Source: Mycocentrospora acerina (lineage: Eukaryota; Ascomycota; Dothideomycetes; Pleosporales). Taken from it: 64,000 nucleotides of DNA. Below are positions 32,547-43,492 of the stretch, in pieces; within the stretch, counting starts at the first letter, position 1; every line of letters starts with the position of its first letter. The translations under genes were made by a program, and so were the position numbers. Below the pieces are notes generated by a model. The model did no database searches. It was not told the origin of the DNA and was given only the letters and a program-made list of their open reading frames with translations. The stretch covers positions 497,189 to 561,188 of the forward strand of contig JAKUHH010000068.1 in NCBI GenBank assembly GCA_022701365.1, given 5' to 3'.

Positions 32547-35500
32547 ATGGGTCTAGACACAAATCGACCTCCTCTACCAGCCCCAACCGATCCCTCGACA
32601 CTCAGCTCTTCCGGCTACGACACCACCCACGGCGACGACGCCGACGACGACGACGTCGACACCAACGTCTCCACCCGTACTGACAAGACGTCCTTTTCCA
32701 TCCCCGAGGACGGCACGCCCGTCACCATCAACACGGTCAAGCTCAAGCGCAGCCTCCACAAAAAGTATCCCAGCCAGACCTCGCTGCTCATCGAGTACTT
32801 TGAGGGCTCCCGCATCGACGACCACTCCCGCTCGTCCCCCAGCGTCCGTGTGCGCGTCACCCCCTCGTCGCGCAAAAAGAGGCCCGTCGACGACCACCAC
32901 GACCAATACGTCCACATCTCCCATTCCGCCCGCTACACTCGCAGCTACCAAGACTACCAAAACATCCAAAACACCCGCAAGCCCGCATACAGCCGCCGCA
33001 TCTCCCTTGGCACTCGCGACGACCCTCCCCCCGACGACTACTGGCTGGGCTCCGACGTCTCGTCCCTCCCGCCCGTAGAGATCGAAGTGCTGCACAACTC
33101 GAGCGACGTCTCCAGTAACGGCGGCCGCTTCGTGTCTATTGCCTCGGACGTCTCGTCCATGCCCCCAGACAGCATGGTAGGTGACGCAACAGAGATCCTG
33201 ACCCCACGACGCCGCAGAAGCCGCAGCTTGGAGCGAGACGAAGTAAACGAATCCATGCTTTCAGAAACACAAGACAAGCTCAAGGCGCCCCGCCACCAGC
33301 GCAGCCGCAGCCTGAGCAAAGACCGCATCACACAGCGCGTCATGGAGAAGCTGCAGCAGCAGCAAGCGCTCGACAGCGCAGCTTCCAAGACGAGGACTTC
33401 GTCCAGAAGCAACAAAGAAGAATTGGCCTCGCCCCGCACCAAGTCGCACAGGCGAAGGAGCAAGGACCCTCGCGACGAAGACTTTAGTGTCCTGAGCGGC
33501 AACGAGTCCTTGCTTTCTTCCAACAATGACCGCAAGTCGGGCCTTGTGCCGTCCGTGCGCTCTGGCGTGTCAGGGACTTCATCCATCAACAACCCCAAGC
33601 TTCTTGCGACGGTTGAAGACGCCATTAGGCGTCTGATTCTGCCAGAACTAAATGCCCTAAAAGAAGACAATCGCACTTCTAAAAACAAAGACAAATTTGA
33701 GCGCATTTCTCGCGATAATGGTGCCACGTATGAAACCGTCGAATCGAGAAGCAGCTCCCGCGACCCTTCACGGCGCCGTGTCTCAAAGTCCTCCAGCACA
33801 CCCAACATCCACGGCAGCAAGCCAAAAGTCGTGCTGAACCGCGATGAGCACGACCCGGGAACCGTCCTATCTGGAAGCTCGGGCCGCAAAGAGCGGAGGA
33901 TGAGCAAAGGATCCGTGTCTGACCGCAGTTACTCCGAAATATCCTCGCGCCAGCAGAGCCATAGGAGGAAGAGCAAGGACAAGGAGCTCAAAGAACGCTC
34001 GTCGCGCTCATCTGCGCGCGACTCTGAATTGGCTAGCCTGGCTGGTGCTGGACTCACGGCTGCGGCCTTGAGGCATCATACCTCACGTGAAGAAAAAGAA
34101 GAGGAGCGCAAGCACAAGTCGCACCGTCACAAGAGCAGTGGAAGCCGTTCTGTGAGCGTAGCCGAAAGTGCGGCAGACGACTTGTCCGTTTTGGATGTTC
34201 CCGCTCTGCCCTTCCTCCACAGCGAGCTGCATGGATCAGAGTTGACTCGAGACTCGATTTTGTCTGCCGAAACTGAGACACGGCAAAGGCCGGGTTCTTC
34301 ATCATCCAAGAGCACGAGTACAACTGCTGGTCCTGAGACACCACTCCAAGAAGTAACTCGGGGCTACGCATCTCCAGCACCACGAACTCCTACACGGACA
34401 CCTAATACCTTTCAGCAAAAGCTCGCAGCTGCTCTGAGCAACGAACCAAAGGAACATGTCCGTGTGGCAACTCCAAAGGGTCTGGTGACTCCGAAGATTG
34501 ACCATAGCGGCTATCCCGTCCGGAGTAAAGAAATGTCCGCGGCAGCCATGGAAGCTGCTGCTGCTGCCAAGGCTCGTGCCATTGAACGGGCTGGCCCACA
34601 AGCCTCTCAATATGAGATTGCAAGCGAGACCCAATCTCGAGGCGTCAGTCCCATCCAGAGCGAAGCTAGTTATGCAGAAGAGGCGCACGCCACCGGCTCG
34701 CCTCAAAAGCTTCGAACCGCTCAAAGCGCAGCATCTGTGTCATCAATTGGGGCTGATCGTCAAGTCGAGCGGCAGCCATCCGACTTTTCGATTGCGTCGC
34801 TTGCTTCGAGACCAAGTACCAAGGTGGCGCGAACACGCAAACGGCCGCAAGGCGTTAATCTTGAAAGTTCGTCAACCCTGGCTGGAGGGCCGTCTACACC
34901 TCGGGACGCAGAGTTGTTCTTTGAGATGCATCATGAGCAAAATGAAGTGTACCGGAGAGAACTCGAGGAAAGCTCGCAGGCGTCGCCTGTCAACTACAAG
35001 CGTTTGACCGCCTACACTGATGACAGCACAGACGGCCAGTACCTGGATATTGCGGAGCAGGTCCATATCGATCAAGACATTCGCAAGGTCGGCTCGAACC
35101 CAGAGTACATCCACACACCACTAGCAGTCGAGTCTGCTGTTGCTTCTTTGCATGACCAGTCCATCTTGAGCCCCACATCCATCATGAGCCCCATCACTCG
35201 GTCTGCGGTAGCAAGCCCAATTAAGAAGAGCCGCTTGTCGCAAGTTAGTCCTGCGCCTGATGTTCTAAATGTATCCGACGAGGAAGTCCCCAGTGGTGCT
35301 CGATGGGGCGCTATCCGCGACAAGGCTGAGGCATTGTCCCTCAAGCCTCCAGTCGACAACTCGCCGAGGCAAAGTATCTCGCACTCGGTTGATGAGAAGC
35401 CTCAGATGCATCACAGTGCTTTCCCGGCTCATGACGAGCTGATGCCGGAGATTGGGTATGGTATAGATGATGATTCCGATGTCACCACCAACCCTTCGAT

Positions 35501-37956
35501 CATCCATGGACCGCTTGGAGGTGGAGACGGGTACCAAGAACAGACGGAAGAATACCTGAGCCGACAAGAGTCGCGCGAGCGTTCACCCGGCAACCCATAC
35601 AGCAACGGCGCCCCTATTGGACCTGGGGGCGGAGCTGCTGCCATTGCTGCTGCCGCTGCTCACCACTTGCGCAATTCAAGCCAGAGCGACATCTCATACG
35701 ACGAACAACACCAGGCCACGGTAGAAGATGACTACGAGTCCTATACAGGTGAGCCTCATTACGAGCAGCCGGGCTATGCGCAGAGTAACCGCACTCCTTT
35801 GTCCAACCATACCGGCTGGAAAGACGAAGGTTACCAGTCGGCTAATCAACGTGAAGCGTATACGCCTCAAAACCGGATGGCACCCAAACTGTTTGAAAAT
35901 GAGTTTGGCGATGACTATGATGAGGCTGGCCAGGACGACTCAGACTTGTTTGCGACTGGTGCCAATCACAATCGGCATGTAAGCGGTAACTCTCACGGCA
36001 TGGACTCGCCGCTTTACGACGCAGCGACGGGCCAGGGCATCGACCGCATTGAGTCCAAGGATATCGTTGCGCTCATGGATCATCTGACTGTTCGCGACGC
36101 ACAGCGCAATGCACGAGATACTGAAATTCTGGTTACGCTGGTCAAGAGCGCGGCGGAGATGCGCAATCAACTAGACGAGATGAAGCAGTTCATCAAGACA
36201 CAAGACAACATGATCATGCAGACTACGGACAAGAGAGTCGGTCTTGCCGAGCAGCGCATTTTGGGCGGCCCTCGTCCTCAGCCGCTTGGATCGTCGCGCC
36301 TTCCTCGATCGGCGTCGGAAGATGAGATTGAGACGAAGAAGAAGAACGTCTTCAAGCGTGCTTTGAAGGGCTTGAGCATGAAGGGCGATGGCGACATCAA
36401 GAACATTGAGCACATGTTGGTTCAACTGCTTGGTGAAGTAGAATCGCTCAAGCAGGTTCAGACGCTGACTTTGGAACAAAACCGCTCCAATAGCCTCACG
36501 TCTTACGAGAATCTGAGGGCCAGTGGTGACCCTGGTTACGAGCCTGAAGGTCGCGCCAACACTGCTTCGTCGCCGAATCAGTCTGGATTTCTTTCCAATC
36601 CCTCATCATCACGTCGCATTCAGGATCTCCACTCGGGTTACGATGTCGTACAGAACAACCGCATTAGCACAGTGCATGAAGATTCTGACGAGTACGATGA
36701 ACGTGATCTTCAATATCAGAACACGGAGCGGATGACGACCCCTACGCAAGAGGCTATGCACAACAGGAGCCTCTCGCAGGAGAAGGTGACCCCGACACAA
36801 GGCTCAAGATCATTCAGCAAAGAGAGTCAGGAAACCACACCCAAGCGAAAGCACAAGTCAACCTCATCTTCTGGGTTTGGTATTCCAAAGATCTCAAGGT
36901 GGTCAAAGACAACGGCATCGACCAACCCGGAAAGTCTTCCCCAAAACAATGGGTCTGGAGACAGGCGACCGTACTCTGCGCACTCAAAGTCTTCCCAATC
37001 AACCCACTCGAGGTCTAGGTCGCAAAACAGTTACTATGACGACGAGCCGTATGCCGTGCGCGATGACGAGAGGCGTCGTTCCCATGGTTCCCTTTCCAGA
37101 GACGACAGATCCTCAATCCGCTCAGCTTCACCCCTCATCCCAGATGAGTCTGAGCTCGAGTACGAAATGGATGACCCCAAGTACCAGGCTCATCGCAACT
37201 CGCTGAACTTGCAGCACCCGCAGCCGCGCCCAGGACCAACCGGGCGTCACCAATCCCACCTCGAAGATGCGGCGCAGATCTACGAGCCTTCCAATGTCAC
37301 ATCACCTGACTACGATCAGTGGGGCAGCATGCCTTCGCTGGCACGCAACCGCATGTCTGCTGGCACGACAGGATATGGAGCTGGAAACTTGAGCCCCATC
37401 TCATCCGAGGGCGGTTACAGCGGTCACTCTGCTTCTGAGCAGCAGTACGCGCCACCAAGGCCACCCAAGGTTGTCGACGATGGGCCATTGATCCCACAGC
37501 AGCAGACGGGTACTCTGGCGGGTTACGGACAGACTAGGCAGATGTACAGCAGTCCCAACCAGTTTGGTAGCCAAGGTGCATTGACACCACTTGCACCAAT
37601 CGCAGAGGTCAGGTACAGCCTTGAGACAGATAGAGGATTTCGGGTATGTTTAAGTCATGTGAATGGATGAGGTGATTAAATGCTAATGTTACTCCTAGTT
37701 GACACCAACCAATTCTCCACGACAGAGTCTGTCGAGCCCCCTAAGGAAGATCACGGGCCCCAGGCCTATGGGTAGCAGGAGCCCCGCCCCGAGTGTAGAA
37801 GGACTGGGTCACTCGGACACAGTCGTCAGGAGGAAGCCCATAGAAGGTACGGTTTCTCCGTTTGTTATTGTGCAAAAAACCAAAGTTAACATGTCAACAG
37901 TGGATGAGGAATCACTACTCAGCTACCGTAGCAGCCTCGACTCGGAGATCTTCTAG
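32547..37956 (+). CDS. Very large, mostly disordered protein of unknown function
   Basis: The exons are 32547-37643, 37699-37846 and 37901-37956, giving 1766 residues. The start MGLDTNRPPLP is the first ATG where the composition becomes protein-like; the frame is open for 55 more codons upstream. The sequence is rich in Ser, Arg, Asp, Glu and Pro, with RRRSRSLERD-type SR patches near 220-260, repeated SDVSS(L/M)PP motifs near 170-210 and many Ser/Thr-Pro sites. The only clearly ordered part is a predicted coiled coil at about 1164-1311 (IDRIESKDIVALMDHL to QVQTLTLEQ). I do not recognise the family; a cytoskeletal, polarity or septal scaffold is possible. The last intron is 54 nt, a multiple of three, with no stop in frame. 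Confidence 0.85.
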
Positions 37957-39352
37957 GCGAAGGACTGCCAACCGGGAATGACACTCCGGAATGCACTGCA
38001 TGGCCAGGCGGTGCGTGAATGGGAAACGGGAAACAAAGGCGCCGCGGAGTTTTTTGCAAAGACAAGACCAAGACATAGTCACAGAGGAGAGAAGAAGGTG
38101 CGATTTCAAAGCCCGCTGAGAAACGTGTGGATGATGCGGTATAATAGTTAGGTTGGGAGGGGAGATGCAAGGTGGTCAACTATACCATAGAGACTAGGCA
38201 TCGGGTCGGACGGAGGCATCTGTTTTTTTTTTTTGATTTTGGTTTTATTAGTATATCCCCTTTCCTTTCTACGCAAGCGAGCGTCAAGATGTTAGTTTGG
38301 TATGCGACGGACAGGAAGCGATGGAGGGGGGTTTGGAGCTCCTTAACCCCCCTCTACTGTTTTATATCCTTTTTTTTTCCTTTTTTTCTTTTAATTCCAC
38401 CCAAAGAGTTGTTGCTTCGGCTCCTCTTTTTTTTGGGGAGGGAAATGAATGAACTTTATGATCTTCATGTCTGATGAAAGGTGTGGAGTCTTGGGCAGGC
38501 TTTCGCCTGGGGGTTTTAATCTAGCTAGCTTAGTTGGTTGAGGGTGATTGGGATGTTGAGGAAGGAAGGAAGGAAAGTAAGTAAGTAAATAAGTAATTAG
38601 TTCACATCCTATAGCCTTACTCAGCCACGATTACGATTACCCTATTCCACGTCCAATCCCATCAGCTGAAACGGCGAACGAACTGCCATCCATCACTGCT
38701 GCACTGCGTCAAGAGCTGTGCACGTGCGCTGTTGCAGAAGATGGGATAGTATTCATGTCTACTGTCCAATCAGTGTGCTTTTGCGCCCCCCGCAGGCCAT
38801 CTACTATGGTTCTCAAAGTATAAGCCATTCCCCACTTTTCGTGGCCTTGAGATGGGTCCTTTGATTCGTCAAAGTTGCTGACTATGATGATTTCAACCAA
38901 TCTGAGAGCATTCTCAAACAAATCCACCTGTGGCAAATGACTTATACTTCGTAGGGAGAGGGGGGCTATAGTATGCTGGACGATGAGATGGTGACCCCTG
39001 CTTGGAATCCGCTCAATTGTACTTTTGCAAAGCGGGCAGGGCAACCTCCTGTGCGGAGAGAGAGTGTGTCTGGTTTGTGAGCATAGGCGCGCCCGGAACG
39101 GCATATCACGTCCTGACAGAACCAGCGCGCCCAGCCGCAACGAACAAGAATGGGAGTTTTGCGCTGTGTCCAATCGCCATCCCTCCAATCACATCTGCAG
39201 CCTGTCCGTCATTGCAACATATATATTCAGAGCCTCTACGCTGACCGCAATCTCAAGCACAACTCACCCCCTCGTCCTGTCTTCATCCTGGACATAGACT
39301 CACCACTCCACAGTCTCTGGCGGTTGGGTACCTCTGCTTTCCTGTACAACTG
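37957..39352. other. Intergenic region before the Clr5-TPR gene
   Basis: No gene is seen. The stretch contains T-rich runs (38221-38440) and an AAGG/AAGT tetranucleotide tract at 38560-38600. Frames at 38709-39297 on both strands overlap and lack family features. Confidence 0.5.
38560..38600 (+). repeat. GAAG/GTAA tetranucleotide tract
   Basis: GAAG units pass into GTAA units over about 40 bases. Confidence 0.75.
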
Positions 39353-41647
39353 ATGCACGAGACAGCGCTGACAATGAGCCTCTCGCTGCGTAACCTGCCT
39401 GAACTGGCATCAGACGGCTTTCCCCAACCCGGGTTTTCATATACTGCAGACTACTATCCTCTTGCCCAGCAAGCATACGGACTCCACAGTATCGAGGAAA
39501 CCTATGGATATACCCCGCAGCCACAATTTCCAGGCGGACACTTTGCAACTACACAGAACCTTGTTCCACACCCGTTCGGTCTACCTATGGCGCTTCCTAG
39601 CCATGAGCAGCACGATGCAGAACCTCCTGACAACACCCAGTTCGCGTTTGCAGCGCCTGCGGTGCCTGCACCACCCAGATTATCCATGGGCCCGCCAGCC
39701 CGGCCACGAAAGCCGAAGGCGCCTACTCTGCGCGCAAGAGACTGGGAGCCGCATAAGGATCGCATCCTAGAGCTGTACGTCACGCAAGGGGTAACGCTGC
39801 CAAAGGTGAGGCAGATAATAAAAGATGAGCGTAATTTTACAGCTACGTATGCGACTCCCGTCGATACAAGGCCAAGCAGACATCTAGTGTACTGCTGACA
39901 CAAATGTAACTACAGACTGCGGCAGTACCGAACGCGCATCAGTGAGTGGGGAGAGGACAAAAACGTCAAACTGCCAGAGATGGGAGCGATCGTTAGGAAG
40001 CGCCAGTATAGAAAGCTTGTTGAAACTAACAAGGGCGGGCTTATCTTTAAAGTGCGAGGCAATGAGATAGAACCGCAGAAGATTGAGCGATGGATGAAGA
40101 ATTATGGGGTAGGTGACAGCTTCCCGTATGCCCCAAGTCCCGCAGCATGTGAGTTAGTCTACAACAAATATAATCTTTGCTAATATACAAAAGCTACCCC
40201 GTCTGCTTTAGAATGTCGCACTGTGTCTGATAGAGGCTCTCCTGCGGTGATCTCTATGCACTCGCCAGCAGCTTCAATCCTTTCGCCTGGTGGTGTTCAC
40301 CTTACAGCGCATAGCCCGCAGGCCTTCTCTCCTGCCCTCTCGGTTTCAAGCATCGTCCAGCCTCAAGACAGTGTCTTCACTGGGCAGAGTCCGGCCCTCG
40401 CATATCGATCCCTTCCGAACGTGCATGCCAGTCTCCTTTACACCTCGAGCACCCTTGAAAACCAGATGGACGTCAAAGTAGGACGTCGACACAGACAAGA
40501 TGAGGAGGAGCGCTTGCGCGATCAACTGTACGAGGCGGAGATGTTATTAGGAAGTAGCCCTTCAGAGGTCTTGAGCATGTTATACAAATTAGGAGACGTG
40601 CTTATCAGCCAAGGAAGATACAAGGCGGCGGAGAAGGTAATCCGCAGGCTGGTGGAAGTCCGTCGAAGCTGTAGCGGCGATAAGCACGTAGACACGCTTA
40701 AGGCTCTAAGCCTTCTTGGTCAAGTCTTAGATCATCAGGGGCTGTACTCCAAGGCGGAAAGACTTCAGCGACAAGTGCTGCAAGAACGTGAGAAGGTGCT
40801 TGAGCCGGAGCACCTAGACACGCTCACCAGCGTCAACCACCTTGGGTTGGTACTGCAGAGCCAGGGGCGATACGAGGAGGCGGAGGCGATGCATCGACGA
40901 GCGCTGCAAGGACATGAGAAGGTGCTTGGGTCGGAGCATCCAAGAACGCTCACCAGTGTCAGCAACCTTGGGTCAGTGGTGCAGAGTCAGGGCAGACACG
41001 AGGAGGCGGAGGCGATGCATCGACAAGCGCTGCAAGGGTATGAGAAGGTGCTTGGGTCGGAGCACCTAGACACGCTCACCAGCGTCAGTCACCTTGGGTC
41101 GGTAGTACAGAACCAGGGCCGGTATGAGGAGGCAGAGGCGATGTATCGACGAGCGCTGCAAGGATACGAGAAGGTGCTTGGGTCGGAGCATCCAAGCACA
41201 CTCTTCACCGTCAGCCATCTTGGGTCAGTGCTACAGAGTCAGGGCTGGTACGAGGAGGCAGAGGAGATGCATCGACGAGCGCTGCAAGGACGCGAGAAGG
41301 TGCTTGGACCAGAGCATCCAAGCACACTCTTCACCGTCAGCCATCTTGGATCAGTGCTACATAGTCAGGGCTGGTACGAGGAGGCAGAGAAGATGCATCG
41401 ACGAGCGCTGCAAGGACGTGAGAAGGTGCTTGGACCAGAGCATCCAAGCACACTCTTCACCGTCAGCCACCTTGGGTCGGTGCTAGAGGTGCAGGGCCGG
41501 TACGAGGAGGCAGAGGCGATGTATCGACGAGCGCTGCAAGGACGTGAGAAGGTGCTTGGGCTAGAGCATCCAGACACGCTCGCCAGCGTTAGCCACCTTG
41601 GGTCGGTGTTGGAGAGCCAGAGCCGGTACGTGGAGGCAAAAGCATAA
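39353..41647 (+). CDS. Clr5-domain protein with tandem TPR array
   Basis: The exons are 39353-39846, 39916-40148 and 40194-41647, giving 726 residues; a second in-frame ATG at 39374 is an alternative start. Residues about 120-180 form a Clr5 domain (RDWEPHKDRILELYVTQG, then TLRQYRTRISEWGEDK), a fungal DNA-binding-like domain named from S. pombe Clr5. The C-terminal half is an array of 42-residue TPRs of the kinesin-light-chain type (LGSVLQSQGRYEEAEAMHRR). There are eight full units and a partial ninth, which stops within helix B. Units 3-9 are nearly identical in DNA as well as protein. Clr5-TPR architectures occur in fungal genomes, but their function is unclear; DNA or chromatin binding plus protein binding is inferred. 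Confidence 0.88.
40820..41647 (+). repeat. 126-bp tandem repeat encoding TPR units
   Basis: Six full 126-bp units begin at 40820, 40946, 41072, 41198, 41324 and 41450. A partial 72-base unit runs from 41576 to 41647. The units beginning at 41198, 41324 and 41450 share the variant TLFTV and are the most alike. Confidence 0.92.
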
Positions 41648-43492
41648 AACATGCTAGATTCTTGTGAATACAAGTCCAGAATCGAGCTTGAGTAAGAAAG
41701 CCATGCATATGATGTATTCTTCATGTAGGCGATAGGGTTCTCGCAGGGTGTCCGTAGATATTGTGTGCTTGGATGGACCGGAAGAGTCAGCTGCGTTGGA
41801 AAGAAAACTTGTGGTGGTTATTCTGGCTATGCGTTGGTGAAGTTCTAGTAGGGAGTTTGCTTCCAATGTTATTTGGCACTTATGAAAAAGTTTCCAGTAG
41901 TAATAATTGCTCACTCAGCAACAGCACTCACTAGATGTGGTGGTTTCTATCACTGCCGTTTGGTGTAACATCTTCTTAGCACTTGAGTTTTCACGAGGCT
42001 TGCTGAGTAAACGAAATAAAAACAATATCACTGTCATTCACCTGTCAATGAATACATAAATTCATGGAAGCGTGGTGCCATGGTACCCACAGTGGAGAAG
42101 CTCCAAGTCTTAGGCTAACACAATGTCAAACGTAATAATTGAACGCCACAGCTTCAACCCTACCCACTTGGTGGATGAGGTGTAGTCAACCACAGGCCCC
42201 TGTAACCATCCACCTCCCCACTATGCACGTCGGCACGTTCCTGTCCAGGGGTCAATAACGGAAGGCTTTTCCGATGGGTCGATCACCATGTCCATCAAGC
42301 CTCCCTGGGGATCATCTGGCGCTGCGGGCAGACTCGAGCAATCCCAACAGACCAGTGAACAGACGGAGCGGGCACAGAGTCCGGGAAGAGCCGTAGCAAA
42401 CAAGGAAACCATGCAGGCTATCCTTTCCATTTTCTCCAAGACGCATGGCTCTGTAGCTCCAAGTGTTTAACCCTGAGCTAGACCCCACCCGTCTGCCGCC
42501 ACGCTTACAAACGCACTTGCAGCTTTACCGTACCACCCTACTAGCCTCTTTTAAGCCCGTGCTTGCAATCGGATTGTGCTTCCAAGAGACAGGGCCTTGG
42601 AAATGCAGATCATGGCTGTGCCAACTCAGTGCGCACACAAACACCCAGTGCACAAGACTTTGATCTCAAACTCCCAATATCCTCCCCTTGGCGTGCAGTA
42701 GTTTGGCAAAGATAAGGTACATGATCGATGCAATATGTGTCCCGCTCAGATTTATCTGTCAGCGCACTCTCGTAGGCCAGTGACTGGTGGATGCCAATCA
42801 TGCAAATCGATAATGATTTTTGGCTAGGATTGCAGCCGCCTTCTCCCGTTAACTCTTGTAGACGCGGGGTAGATTCAAGGCTAATGACGGTGGGAGATCC
42901 CGCACGCGACGTTGAACATGGATGAAGGATGCGGAAAGTTGGCGACAAGTTGGAGGCTTGCAAACGATGTTGAGTTGTGAGTGGTGCGTGCTTCAGCCGT
43001 TGGACAGGCGCTAGTCAGCCCCACGTTTCACTGGCAAGCTTCGTCAATGTCACATGGCAGAAAGCAATATAGATCTTGAGAAGCACCTTCTTGAACAGGG
43101 CAACAGCCTCGTTTCAGCATATTAAATAAATCTTCCGTGAGCCTAGAGTATTACTACATATGCCCCGTTCCCGACGAGCTTTTCCATGCCGTACAAACAA
43201 GCGCATTCTCGCTAGGGTATAACAATTCAGTCAACGCGCTCGCGCGCTGTGGTGCAAAACTCTACTCCGTCATTTACATCGCTTGCATGGCGACAATTTC
43301 GATACTACTTTCCTATCCTCTTCTCACCGCGAAATGGAAGCTGTGACCTCATGCGATACCAGCAGGTTATCGCTACAATGATGTCTGGCCTCATGCAGCA
43401 CTCGCATTCCCACGCAGGGACGGATAATCCACCCACCACGGACTTCCTACTCGGAATTATTTTGTCTATTGATTCAAGTTCCAGGCACTATA
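41648..43492. other. Intergenic region, no clear gene
   Basis: This lies between the Clr5-TPR gene and the minus-strand kinase-like gene. The 41648-41720 part still resembles diverged repeat sequence. A 60-codon frame at 42288-42470 (starting MSIKPPWGSSGAAG) has an ATG but no other support. I see nothing else. Confidence 0.45.
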
